Source: Streptomyces sp. Y2F8-2 (GTDB lineage Bacteria; Actinomycetota; Actinomycetes; Streptomycetales; Streptomycetaceae). Taken from it: DNA of 64,000 bases. Shown here piece after piece: positions 34,442 to 42,806 of this stretch (positions are counted from its first letter, which is position 1; the number at the start of each line of letters is the position of its first letter). The translations under genes were made by a program, and so were the position numbers. Location of the stretch: contig NZ_BNGS01000002.1 in NCBI RefSeq assembly GCF_014905555.1, positions 248,001 to 312,000 on the forward strand, given 5' to 3'. The notes beneath the pieces were generated by a model. That model worked only from the letters and a program-made list of their open reading frames with translations. It did not search any database and was not told the origin of the DNA.

Positions 34442-34855
34442 ATGAGCGAGCTGACCAGGATTCCCGCCCCCGACGGGGTCGCCCCCGCGGCCCCCTACTC
34501 CCACGTCGTCATGGGCACCGGCCGCTTCGTCGCGATCTCCGGCCAACTCGCCCTGGACGAGGGCGGCAAGCCCGTCGGCGAGGGCGACCCGGCGGCACAG
34601 GCCCGGCAGGTGTTCGAGAACCTGCGCCGCTGCCTGGCGGCCGCCGGAGCCACCTTCGACGACGTCGTCAAACTCACCTGTTTCGTCACCGACATGGCGT
34701 ACATGCCTGCGATCCGCGAGGCCCGCGCCGCGCACATACCCGACGACCGGCTGCCCGCGTCGTCGGCGGTGCAGGTGGCGGCCCTGGTGCGCCCGGAGTT
34801 CCTGATGGAGATCGAGGCGTACGCGATCGTGCCGGATCGATCCGTGGCTCGGTGA
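34442..34855 (+). CDS. RidA family protein
   Basis: 137 residues of the YjgF/YER057c/UK114 fold, trimeric enzymes that hydrolyse reactive enamine/imine intermediates made by PLP enzymes. Family blocks visible: APYSHVVMGTGRFVAISGQLALD, AAQARQVFENLRRCLAAAGATFDDVVKLTCFVTDM and RLPASSAVQVAALVRPEFLMEIEAYAI. The Arg of ALVRPE is a plausible counterpart of the active-site Arg of RidA, but subfamily cannot be settled by eye. ATG 34442 follows GGGACC; an ATG two codons upstream is possible. It lies 71 bp after the S33 gene and converges with the HEAT-repeat gene. Confidence 0.88.
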   Translation: MSELTRIPAPDGVAPAAPYSHVVMGTGRFVAISGQLALDEGGKPVGEGDPAAQARQVFENLRRCLAAAGATFDDVVKLTCFVTDMAYMPAIREARAAHIPDDRLPASSAVQVAALVRPEFLMEIEAYAIVPDRSVAR

Positions 34856-34868
34856 TCCCGCGCGGTGG

Positions 34869-35444
34869 TCACCGCCCGCCGGGGATGCGGGCCAGTGCGC
34901 GGACCGCCGCCTCCGCCAGGGCCGGATGGGCGAGCGCCTCGTTCAGAACGGGCCTGGCGCGGGGGTCGCCGAGTGCGCCCAGCCCCTCCACACAGGCGAG
35001 CGCCACCTTGCGGTAGGGATCGTGCGGGTGGAGCCGGCGCTGCAACGTGGTGATCAGCGCGGGCACGGCCTCGGGGGCGCCCAGTTCGACGAGCAGGCGT
35101 ACGGGGTGGAGGGCGTAGGCGACGCGCAGCTCGTTGGTGGCGAGGGCGGCCGCCGCGCGGGCGGTGCGCGGGTCGCCGAGCCGGGCCAGGGCGTGGGCAG
35201 CCGAGGCGCAACGCTGCGGGTCGCGGTGGTTGAGCAGCAGGACCAGCGTCTCGAAGGACCGCCGGTCGCCCGCGACGCCGAGCCGGAAGGCGGCCAGTTC
35301 CCGGGCCCACAACGGCTGCCCCGGCTCGGTCAGCACGGCGGCCAGCTCGTCCTGATCACCGGTCGCCACCAGCCGCTCGCAGGCCGGGGACCCGCCGCTC
35401 TCGGCCCGCACACGCTCCGTGAGTGATCGCAACGCTTCGTCCAT
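34869..35444 (-). CDS. HEAT-repeat protein
   Basis: 191 residues of alpha-helical repeats: ELAAFRLGVAGDRRSFETLVLLL, SAAHALARLGDPRTARAAAALA, PVRLLVELGAPEAVPALITTLQ, KVALACVEGLGALGDPRARPVLNEAL and a final AAVRALARIP. Each has the Leu-Gly-Asp/Pro turn typical of PBS-lyase-type HEAT repeats. No enzymatic motif. Likely a small adaptor. It converges with the RidA gene (13-bp gap) and is divergent from the ethylmalonyl-CoA region. Confidence 0.8.
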   Translation of the reverse strand: MDEALRSLTERVRAESGGSPACERLVATGDQDELAAVLTEPGQPLWARELAAFRLGVAGDRRSFETLVLLLNHRDPQRCASAAHALARLGDPRTARAAAALATNELRVAYALHPVRLLVELGAPEAVPALITTLQRRLHPHDPYRKVALACVEGLGALGDPRARPVLNEALAHPALAEAAVRALARIPGGR

Positions 35445-35808
35445 GCTCCCGAGCCTAGGGGCGCGGCCGGGGCGGCGGGACCCAGATCACAAACCTGAGG
35501 GCTGGCGCGCTCGTTACCCGCGGGTTAAGCTCAGACGAGCGAGTTACCCACTCGCGAGACTCGCGGCGGCCTGGTGACGCAGCCGTCGTGAGTGCTGGTC
35601 GGTTCGGTACATCACGTACCTCAGTACGACCCGGCTCCGGGACAGGGCCGGTCGGTATCGCCGTTGGCGGGCGTGTGCACGTCCGTGACACGGCTCCGGG
35701 CGTGTGCGCTCGTCAGCCCGGCAAGCACCCGCACTCTCCGCCCTGCGGTGCGCCCTCGGCGCACCCAGGCGCGCTCCCTCAGTCGTCACCCTCATCTGGA
35801 GTCCCGCG
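35445..35808. promoter_or_regulatory. Promoter and leader region of the 3-hydroxybutyryl-CoA dehydrogenase gene
   Basis: 364 bp without a gene. Contains the palindrome ACCCGCGGGT at 35516-35525, extended with TTA on the left and TTAA on the right, a second GTTACCC at 35543-35549, and an inverted repeat GGTAC-ATCAC-GTACC at 35606-35620. The TTAC/GTAA character is common in operators of TetR-type fatty-acid regulators. The start codon at 35809 is served by CTGGAG. No clear -35/-10 was fixed. Confidence 0.55.
35514..35528. promoter_or_regulatory. Palindromic operator candidate
   Basis: TTACCCGCGGGTTAA: a perfect 10-bp core with near-symmetrical TTA/TAA flanks. It is a candidate binding site for the TetR protein encoded at 37751-38563 (inference). 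Confidence 0.45.
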
Positions 35809-37614
35809 ATGGCCACTCCCTTCTCCGACACCCCCCTGTCCCCGCTCAAGACCGTTGCCGTCGTCGGCCTCGGCACCATGGGCACCGGCATCGCCGAGGT
35901 GCTCACCCGGGCCGGCCGCGAGGTCGTCGGCATCGACATCGACGAGGCCGCAGCCTCGAAGGCCGTCGCCACCCTGGAGACCGCCACCGCCCGCGCCGTC
36001 AGCCGCGGCCGCATGACCGAGCGGGAACGCGAGGACGCCCTCACCCGCTTCCGCACCTTCACCGACCTGCGGGCCGCCGCCGACGCCGACCTGGTGATCG
36101 AGGTGGTCCCGGAGTCGTACGAGATCAAGCAGCAGGTCATCCGCGCCCTCGACGACATCGTGCGCCCGGACACCATCCTCGCCACCGGCACCAACGCCCT
36201 CTCCGTGACCCGGCTCGCCGCCGACTCGGCCCGCCCCGAGCGCGTCCTCGGGCTGCACTTCTTCAACCCGGCCCCGGCGATGCGGCTGGTGGAGATCGTC
36301 TCGTCCGTGCTGACCGCGCCCGCGGTCGTCACCGCGGTCACCAACCTCGCCCTCGACCTCGGCAAGGAGCCCGTCGCGGTGGGCGACCGGCCCGGTTTCG
36401 TCGCCGACGGCCTGCTGTTCGGCTACCTGAACCAGGCTGCCGCGATGTACGAGTCCAAGTACGCCTCGCGCGAGGACATCGACGCCGCGATGAAGCTGGG
36501 CTGCGGGCTGCCCATGGGCCCGCTCGCCCTGCTCGACCTGATCGGCATCGACACCGCCCGCACGGTCCTGGAGGCCATGTACGCCGCCTCCCACGACCGT
36601 CTGCACGCGCCCGCGCCGATCCTCAAGCAGCTCAGCGAGGCGGGCCTGACCGGCCGCAAGGCCGGACGCGGCTTCTACACCTACGAGGCGCCGAACAGCC
36701 CGGTCGTCGTCCGGGACGCGCTGACCCCGCTGGAGGGCGACTCACTCGTCCCGGGTCGCACGGTGCGCTCGGTCGGTGTCGCGGGCTCTGGCACCATGGC
36801 GTCCGGGATCGCCGAGGTCTTCGCCAAGGCCGGGTACGAGGTCGTGCTCGCGGCCCGCACCGAGGAGAAGGCCCAGGCCGCGAAGGCCCGCATCGGCAAG
36901 TCGCTGGCGCGCTCGGTCGACAAGGGCCGGATGACCACGGAGGCGGCCGCGCAGACGCTGGACCGGATCCGGCCGACGGGCTCCTACGACGACTTCGCGG
37001 ACGTCGACCTGGCCCTGGAGGCCGTCGCCGAGGACCTGGAGGTCAAGCGGCAGCTGTTCGCCACGTTCGACAAGGTCTGCAAGCCGGGCGCGATCCTCGC
37101 CACCACCACCTCCTCGCTGCCCGTCGTCGCCTGCGCCCGCGCCACCTCGCGCCCGCAGGACGTGATCGGCATGCACTTCTTCAACCCGGCGCCGGCCATG
37201 AAGCTGGTCGAGGTCGTCCGCACGGTGCTGACGGCGGAAGACGTCCACGCGACAGTGCGCGCGCTGTGCGGCTCGATCAGGAAGCACCCCGTCGACTGCG
37301 GCGACCGCGCCGGATTCATCGTCAACGCGCTGCTGTTCCCGTATCTGAACAACGCCGTGAAGATGGTGCAGGAGCACTACGCGTCCCTCGACGACATCGA
37401 CGCGGCGATGAAGCTGGGCGGCGGCTATCCGATGGGCCCGTTCGAACTGCTGGACGTGGTCGGACTGGACGTCTCGCTCGCCATCGAGAAGGTGCTGCAC
37501 CGGGAGTTCCGCGACCCCGGCCTGGCCCCCGCGCCGCTTCTGGAACACCTGGTGGCCGCGGGCTGCCTCGGCCGCAAGACCGGCCGCGGCTTCCGCGAAT
37601 ATGCCAAGCGCTGA
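35809..37614 (+). CDS. 3-hydroxyacyl-CoA dehydrogenase, tandem-domain (3-hydroxybutyryl-CoA dehydrogenase)
   Basis: 601 residues made of two full 3-hydroxyacyl-CoA dehydrogenase units (about 14-300 and 318-600). Each has an NAD-binding Rossmann fold (VVGLGTMGTGIAEV; VAGSGTMASGIAEV), the catalytic-His block (GLHFFNPAPAMRLVEIV; GMHFFNPAPAMKLVEVV) and a C-terminal helical domain (DAAMKLGCGLPMGPLALLDLIG; DAAMKLGGGYPMGPFELLDVVG). In the second unit the last glycine of GxGxxG is Ala. It interconverts acetoacetyl-CoA/3-hydroxybutyryl-CoA, feeding crotonyl-CoA to Ccr encoded downstream. ATG 35809 follows CTGGAG. In S. coelicolor a similar gene adjoins ccr, from memory. Whether both halves are active is not visible. 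Confidence 0.85.
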   Translation: MATPFSDTPLSPLKTVAVVGLGTMGTGIAEVLTRAGREVVGIDIDEAAASKAVATLETATARAVSRGRMTEREREDALTRFRTFTDLRAAADADLVIEVVPESYEIKQQVIRALDDIVRPDTILATGTNALSVTRLAADSARPERVLGLHFFNPAPAMRLVEIVSSVLTAPAVVTAVTNLALDLGKEPVAVGDRPGFVADGLLFGYLNQAAAMYESKYASREDIDAAMKLGCGLPMGPLALLDLIGIDTARTVLEAMYAASHDRLHAPAPILKQLSEAGLTGRKAGRGFYTYEAPNSPVVVRDALTPLEGDSLVPGRTVRSVGVAGSGTMASGIAEVFAKAGYEVVLAARTEEKAQAAKARIGKSLARSVDKGRMTTEAAAQTLDRIRPTGSYDDFADVDLALEAVAEDLEVKRQLFATFDKVCKPGAILATTTSSLPVVACARATSRPQDVIGMHFFNPAPAMKLVEVVRTVLTAEDVHATVRALCGSIRKHPVDCGDRAGFIVNALLFPYLNNAVKMVQEHYASLDDIDAAMKLGGGYPMGPFELLDVVGLDVSLAIEKVLHREFRDPGLAPAPLLEHLVAAGCLGRKTGRGFREYAKR

Positions 37615-37750
37615 CCGGCGCGGCGACCGGCTCCACGGCGGCGCCGACTGGGGCGGACTGCTCGACCCGACCGGTCACCCCCCGCCCGCGCGGGGCGGGG
37701 GGAACCCGGGGCATGCGCACCATCCTGCGCAGATGCAGTACGTTCGGGTC

Positions 37751-38563
37751 ATGTCCCAGCCCGCCAAGTCCTCACGTACACCAGCTACGCCCGACGCGCC
37801 GGAGAGTGCCGCAGGCTCTCGCGCCGCCGCCCAGCGGCTCAAGATGCGCCGGGAACTGGCGGCCGCGGCGATGGAGCTGTTCGCCACCAAGGGGTACGAA
37901 GCGACCACCGTCGACGAGATCGCGGCAGCCGCGGGGGTCGCCCGGCGCACCTTCTTCCGCCACTTCCGCTCCAAGGAAGAGGCGATCTTCCCGGACCACG
38001 ACGACACCCTGATCCGGGCGGAGGCGGTGCTCAACGCCGCGCCCGCGCACGAGCACCCGCTCGACACCGTGTGCCGCGGCATCAAGGAAGTCATGAAGAT
38101 GTACGCGGCCCGGCCGGAGATCTCCGTGCAGCGCTACAAGCTGACGCGCGAGGTGCCGACGCTGCGCGAGGCGGAGATCGCCTCGGTCGCCCGCTACGAG
38201 CGCCTCTTCACCCGCTACCTCCTCGGCCACTTCGACGAGCACGCGCACGACGACGACGCGAACGACGACCCGCTGCTCGCCGAGGTCGCCGCCTCAGCGG
38301 TGGTCACCGCGCACAACCACGTCCTGCGGCGCTGGCTGCGGGCGGGCGGCCAGGGAGACGTGGAGGCGCAGCTGGACCACGCCTTCGCAATCGTCCGCAA
38401 GACGTTCGGAACGGGGATCGGGGCCGGGCGGGACACCGCGCCCCGGACGGCGAAGGCCTCGGCGACCACGCACGGGGAGGTGTTGGTCACGGTGGCCAGG
38501 ACGGACGCGCCCCTGGACGAGGTCATGCGCACCATCGAGCAGGCGCTCAAGGAGCGCTCGTAA
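37751..38563 (+). CDS. TetR-family transcriptional regulator
   Basis: 270 residues. The DNA-binding domain is at about 28-75: RRELAAAAMELFATKGYEATTVDEIAAAAGVARRTFFRHFRSKEEA-type sequence with helix-turn-helix TTVDEIAAAAGVARRTFFRH. The ligand domain follows (IKEVMKMYAARPEISVQRYK, HNHVLRRWLRAGG). The C-terminal 50 residues look disordered. ATG 37751 is chosen; an in-frame ATG at 37733 (MQYVRV) is the alternative. Lying between the dehydrogenase gene and ccr on the same strand, it is the natural candidate to control the ethylmalonyl-CoA genes, possibly with an acyl-CoA as ligand. Confidence 0.87.
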   Translation: MSQPAKSSRTPATPDAPESAAGSRAAAQRLKMRRELAAAAMELFATKGYEATTVDEIAAAAGVARRTFFRHFRSKEEAIFPDHDDTLIRAEAVLNAAPAHEHPLDTVCRGIKEVMKMYAARPEISVQRYKLTREVPTLREAEIASVARYERLFTRYLLGHFDEHAHDDDANDDPLLAEVAASAVVTAHNHVLRRWLRAGGQGDVEAQLDHAFAIVRKTFGTGIGAGRDTAPRTAKASATTHGEVLVTVARTDAPLDEVMRTIEQALKERS

Positions 38564-38769
38564 CCCCAGCCCGGTCCATGGGTCGGCCGCGGCGCCCGAC
38601 CGCGACGCCGGCCGCGGCGCGGGGAACGGCTCGGAGCGCAGCGGGCCACCGGCTCCGGGTCCGCTCCCCCGGTCACCGTCTGCACCACCGGGCGCCCTGT
38701 CGCCAAGAGGGCCCGGCACGTCGTGCCCTGCGGTGGACGTCAGGAGCCACTGGGCACGCGCCCATCCAC

Positions 38770-38977
38770 TCCTTCTCCTTCCCGTCCCGCGGGCTGCCCC
38801 CCAGACCCCGGCAGTCCGCCTGGCGGCCTCGTCCTCGAACTGCGGGGCCCGGCCCCTGGGCTGCGTCCGGGCCGGGCCCCGCAAGCGGCGCACGGGCACG
38901 CAGTCCCCTCCGGGGCCCGGGGAGGCGCCGGCGATCCCAGCAGGCCCGGCTGCCTGGCCTGCTGGCCTGCTGGCCTG
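38770..38977. repeat. Interspersed GC-rich intergenic element, degenerate copy, with CTGGCCTG triplication
   Basis: Shares ordered words with 47290-47500: CTTCCCGTCCC, GGGCTGCCCCCCAGACCCC against GGGCTGCCGCCCCCAGACCCC, GGCCTCGTCCTC, and GCACGGGCACGCAGTCCCC against GCACGGGACGCAGTCCCC. It ends with three tandem CTGGCCTG units at 38954-38977. Such elements are frequent between Streptomyces genes. Confidence 0.7.
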
Positions 38978-39029
38978 CCTGCTGCCTTCTGTGACAAGGG
39001 CCTCCGCAGCGTCTACTCAGCGGTAGCTT

Positions 39030-39058
39030 TGATCGATCATCGCTCATTTGTTACGTAA
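39030..39058. promoter_or_regulatory. Two palindromes in the ccr promoter region
   Basis: TGATCGATCA (39030-39039) and TTACGTAA (39051-39058) lie in the AT-richest part of the gap. TTACGTAA resembles the TTAC/GTAA halves near 35514, so the same TetR regulator may bind both regions. Confidence 0.4.
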
Positions 39059-39348
39059 AGATTTCATCTGAGTGGACTTTCTGGCACCCAGTGCCTTGCG
39101 AGGTGACACGGGGTGCCATACGGTGATGGTGTCCGGGCGGCCGGCGTGCAGAGACCTTTCGTACGCCGGCTGTCCCCGCAAGCCCTTCGGCGAGCGCGCC
39201 CGGACGCCTGCGTCACAGGCAACTTCCGCGCCACAAAGCGCTGCCCAGCACCACCTCCGCCGAACCGACGGCACCCCTCTCACCAACAGCAGCACACCGA
39301 CGTAACCCTCAGCGTCTCCCCTCAAGACGCCATTCGCCGGAGGCAACC

Positions 39349-40686
39349 GTGAAGGACATCCTGGACGCCATTCAGTCGGGGACCGCCACGTCCGCCGACT
39401 TCGCCGCCCTCCCCCTCCCCGAGTCCTACCGCGCGGTCACCGTGCACAAGGACGAGACGGAGATGTTCGCGGGCATGCCCACCCGCGACAAGGACCCCCG
39501 CAAGTCACTGCACGTGGACGAGGTCCCGCTGCCCGAGCTCGGCCCGGGCGAGGCCCTGGTGGCCGTCATGGCCTCCTCGGTCAACTACAACTCGGTGTGG
39601 ACCTCGATCTTCGAGCCCCTGTCGACGTTCGGCTTCCTCGAGCGCTACGGCAAGCTCTCGCCGCTGACCAAGCGGCACGACCTGCCGTACCACATCATCG
39701 GCTCCGACCTCGCGGGCGTCGTCCTGCGCACCGGCCCCGGCGTGAACGCCTGGAAGCCCGGTGACGAGGTCGTCGCGCACTGCCTGAGCGTCGAGCTGGA
39801 GTCGCCCGACGGGCACGACGACACCATGCTCGACCCCGAGCAGCGCATCTGGGGCTTCGAGACGAACTTCGGCGGTCTGGCAGAGATCGCCCTGGTCAAG
39901 TCCAACCAGCTGATGCCGAAGCCGGACCACCTGAGCTGGGAGGAGGCCGCGGCCCCGGGCCTGGTGAACTCCACCGCCTACCGGCAGCTGGTCTCCCGCA
40001 ACGGCGCCCAGATGAAGCAGGGCGACAACGTCCTGATCTGGGGCGCGAGCGGCGGCCTCGGCTCGTACGCCACGCAGTTCGCGCTCGCGGGCGGCGCCAC
40101 CCCGATCTGCGTCGTCTCCTCGCCGCAGAAGGCGGAGATCTGCCGCAAGATGGGCGCCGAGCTGATCATCGACCGCAACGCCGAGGACTACCGGTTCTGG
40201 AAGGACGAGAACACCCAGGACCCCAAGGAGTGGAAGCGCTTCGGCAAGCGCATCCGTGAGCTGACCGGCGGCGAGGACGTCGACATCGTCTTCGAGCACC
40301 CCGGCCGCGAGACCTTCGGCGCCTCGGTGTACGTCACCCGCAAGGGCGGCACGATCGTCACCTGCGCCTCCACGTCCGGCTACATGCACCAGTACGACAA
40401 CCGCTACCTGTGGATGTCGCTGAAGCGCATCGTCGGCTCGCACTTCGCGAACTACCGTGAGGCGTACGAGGCCAACCGGCTCATCGCCAAGGGCAAGATC
40501 CACCCGACGCTGTCGAAGGTGTACTCCCTGGAGGACACCGGTCAGGCCGCCTACGACGTGCACCGCAACCTCCACCAGGGCAAGGTCGGCGTCCTGTGCC
40601 TGGCGCCCGAGGAGGGCCTGGGCGTGCGCGACCACGAGATGCGCGCCAAGCACATCGACGCCATCAACCGCTTCCGGAACGTCTGA
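39349..40686 (+). CDS. ccr: Crotonyl-CoA carboxylase/reductase
   Basis: 445 residues of the zinc-less medium-chain dehydrogenase/reductase family. It reductively carboxylates crotonyl-CoA with NADPH and CO2 to ethylmalonyl-CoA. The four residues that bind CO2 in the well-studied Kitasatospora enzyme (Asn81, Phe170, Glu171, His365) fall at identical numbers here: Asn81 in SSVNYNS, Phe170-Glu171 in WGFETNFGG and His365 in VGSHFANY. This makes carboxylase activity, not simple reduction, likely. The NADPH fold has WGASGGLGSYA. GTG 39349 follows GGAGGC. First gene of a five-gene operon; the mutase gene starts 17 bp after its stop. Confidence 0.96.
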   Translation: MKDILDAIQSGTATSADFAALPLPESYRAVTVHKDETEMFAGMPTRDKDPRKSLHVDEVPLPELGPGEALVAVMASSVNYNSVWTSIFEPLSTFGFLERYGKLSPLTKRHDLPYHIIGSDLAGVVLRTGPGVNAWKPGDEVVAHCLSVELESPDGHDDTMLDPEQRIWGFETNFGGLAEIALVKSNQLMPKPDHLSWEEAAAPGLVNSTAYRQLVSRNGAQMKQGDNVLIWGASGGLGSYATQFALAGGATPICVVSSPQKAEICRKMGAELIIDRNAEDYRFWKDENTQDPKEWKRFGKRIRELTGGEDVDIVFEHPGRETFGASVYVTRKGGTIVTCASTSGYMHQYDNRYLWMSLKRIVGSHFANYREAYEANRLIAKGKIHPTLSKVYSLEDTGQAAYDVHRNLHQGKVGVLCLAPEEGLGVRDHEMRAKHIDAINRFRNV

Positions 40687-40703
40687 GGCGACGGAGGTCA
40701 CAG

Positions 40704-42806
40704 ATGACTGAGCGTCAGCCCTCCGGGACGGGGAGGGAGACCGCGCCTGCGACCACGGGCGTGGAGCGCCCTCTGCCGCAGGCGCAAAAAGAAAGGGACC
40801 GGCCGTGGCTCATGCGGACCTACGCCGGTCACTCCACGGCCGAGGCGTCCAACGAGCTGTACCGGCGCAACCTCGCCAAGGGGCAGACGGGTCTGTCGGT
40901 GGCGTTCGACCTGCCGACGCAGACCGGCTACGACCCCGACCACATCCTCGCCCGCGGCGAGGTCGGCCGGGTCGGGGTTCCCGTCTCGCACCTCGGTGAC
41001 ATGCGCCGGCTGTTCCAGGACATCCCCCTGGAGCAGATGAACACCTCGATGACCATCAACGCCACGGCCATGTGGCTGCTGGCGCTCTACCAGGTCGTCG
41101 CGGAGGAGCAGGGCGCGGACATCACCAAGCTCCAGGGGACGACCCAGAACGACATCGTCAAGGAGTACCTGTCCCGCGGGACGCACGTCTTCCCGCCGGG
41201 ACCGTCCCTCCGCCTGACGACGGACATGATCGCGTACACGGTCTCCCACATCCCGAAGTGGAACCCGATCAACATCTGCAGCTACCACCTGCAGGAGGCG
41301 GGCGCCACGCCGGTCCAGGAGATCGCGTACGCGATGTCCACCGCGATCGCCGTCCTCGACGCGGTGCGCGACAGCGGTCAGGTGCCGCAGGAGCGCATGG
41401 GCGACGTCGTCGGCCGTATCTCCTTCTTCGTGAACGCGGGCGTCCGCTTCATCGAGGAGATGTGCAAGATGCGGGCGTTCGGCCGCATCTGGGACAGGAT
41501 CACGCGCGAGCGGTACGGCATCGAGAACCCCAAGCACCGCCGCTTCCGCTACGGCGTCCAGGTCAACTCGCTCGGACTGACCGAGGCGCAGCCGGAGAAC
41601 AACGTCCAGCGGATCGTGCTGGAGATGCTGGCCGTCACCCTCTCCAAGGACGCACGCGCGCGTGCCGTGCAGCTTCCCGCCTGGAACGAGGCGCTGGGCC
41701 TGCCCCGCCCCTGGGACCAGCAGTGGTCGCTGCGCATCCAGCAGGTGCTGGCGTACGAGAGCGACCTGCTGGAGTACGACGACATCTTCGAGGGCTCGAA
41801 GGTGATCGAGGCGAAGGTGGACGAGCTGGTCGAGGCGGCGCTCGCCGAGATCGAGCACATCCAGGAGATGGGCGGCGCGATGGCGGCCGTCGAGTCCGGT
41901 TACCTCAAGTCGCAGCTGGTCGCCTCGCACGCGGCACGCAGGGCCCGTATCGAGTCGGGCCAGGAGAAGATCGTCGGCGTCAACATATTCGAGGGGACCG
42001 AGCCGAACCCGCTGACGGCCGACCTGGACACCGCGATCCAGACGGTCGACCCGGCGGTGGAGGCCCGCGTCATCGAGTCCCTCCAGCGCTGGCGCGACAC
42101 CCGCTACCAGCCGCCCTTCAACCACCCGCGCCCCTGCAAGGCGCTGGAGCGGCTGAAGGAGGCCGCCAAGGGCACCGAGAACCTCATGGAGGCCACCCTG
42201 GAGTGCGCCCGCGCCGGGGTCACGACCGGCGAGTGGGCCGGGGCCCTGCGCGAGGTGTTCGGCGAGTTCCGCGCCCCGACCGGCGTGTCGTCCGCGCCCG
42301 TCGCGGTGGCTCCCGAGGAGGGCACCAAGCTGGCGGAGGTCCGCCGCAGGGTGGACGCCACCGCCCGCGACCTGGGCGTCGGCAAGCTCCGCTTCCTGGT
42401 GGGCAAGCCGGGCCTGGACGGTCACTCCAACGGCGCCGAGCAGATCGCCGTGCGGGCCCGTGACGCCGGGTTCGAGGTGGTCTACCAGGGCATCCGGCTC
42501 ACCCCCGAGCAGATCGTGGACGCGGCCCTCGCCGAGGACGTGCACGCGGTCGGCCTGTCCATCCTGTCCGGATCGCACGCCCAGCTGGTGCCCGACGTGC
42601 TGGAGCGGCTGCGCGAGGCCGGCGCGGCCGACATCCCGGTGATCGCCGGCGGGATCATCCCGAACGGCGACGCCGAGCAGCTCAGGGCCGCTGGAGTGGC
42701 CGCGGTCTTCACCCCGAAGGACTTCGACATCACCGGGATCATCGGCCGTATCGTCGACGAGATCCGGAAAGCGAACAAGCTCGACCCCCTGGAGGTCCCC
42801 GCATGA
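40704..42806 (+). CDS. meaA: Ethylmalonyl-CoA mutase (B12-dependent)
   Basis: 700 residues. The N-terminal TIM barrel of the methylmalonyl-CoA mutase family spans about 30-540: RPWLMRTYAGHSTAEASN, GLSVAFDLPTQTGYDPDH, QMNTSMTINATAMWLLALY and SYHLQEAGATPVQEIAY. The C-terminal B12 domain begins VGKLRFLVGKPGLDGHSNGAEQIA, where DGHSNG is the DxHxxG motif supplying the lower cobalt His. Barrel and B12 domain on one chain plus the ccr neighbour identify the ethylmalonyl-CoA mutase (MeaA/Ecm), converting ethylmalonyl-CoA to methylsuccinyl-CoA. ATG 40704 has GGAGG eight bases upstream. It overlaps the lyase gene by four bases. Confidence 0.93.
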   Translation: MTERQPSGTGRETAPATTGVERPLPQAQKERDRPWLMRTYAGHSTAEASNELYRRNLAKGQTGLSVAFDLPTQTGYDPDHILARGEVGRVGVPVSHLGDMRRLFQDIPLEQMNTSMTINATAMWLLALYQVVAEEQGADITKLQGTTQNDIVKEYLSRGTHVFPPGPSLRLTTDMIAYTVSHIPKWNPINICSYHLQEAGATPVQEIAYAMSTAIAVLDAVRDSGQVPQERMGDVVGRISFFVNAGVRFIEEMCKMRAFGRIWDRITRERYGIENPKHRRFRYGVQVNSLGLTEAQPENNVQRIVLEMLAVTLSKDARARAVQLPAWNEALGLPRPWDQQWSLRIQQVLAYESDLLEYDDIFEGSKVIEAKVDELVEAALAEIEHIQEMGGAMAAVESGYLKSQLVASHAARRARIESGQEKIVGVNIFEGTEPNPLTADLDTAIQTVDPAVEARVIESLQRWRDTRYQPPFNHPRPCKALERLKEAAKGTENLMEATLECARAGVTTGEWAGALREVFGEFRAPTGVSSAPVAVAPEEGTKLAEVRRRVDATARDLGVGKLRFLVGKPGLDGHSNGAEQIAVRARDAGFEVVYQGIRLTPEQIVDAALAEDVHAVGLSILSGSHAQLVPDVLERLREAGAADIPVIAGGIIPNGDAEQLRAAGVAAVFTPKDFDITGIIGRIVDEIRKANKLDPLEVPA

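Larger units (their letters stand above)
38564..39348. other. 785-bp intergenic region upstream of ccr
   Basis: No gene supported. The left part (38564-38765) shows nothing recognisable. 38770-38977 carries a degenerate copy of the interspersed GC-rich element also present at 47290-47700. From 38995 the composition drops in GC; palindromes TGATCGATCA (39030-39039) and TTACGTAA (39051-39058) mark a probable regulatory region, with TAGCTT at 39024-39029 as a possible -10. This would give ccr a leader of about 300 bases. No known riboswitch pattern, including the B12 box, was identified. Confidence 0.6.

Noticed and set aside
38995-39348. Cobalamin or other riboswitch in the long ccr leader
   Set aside because: No B12 box or other conserved riboswitch core could be found, and the B12-dependent gene is second in the operon.
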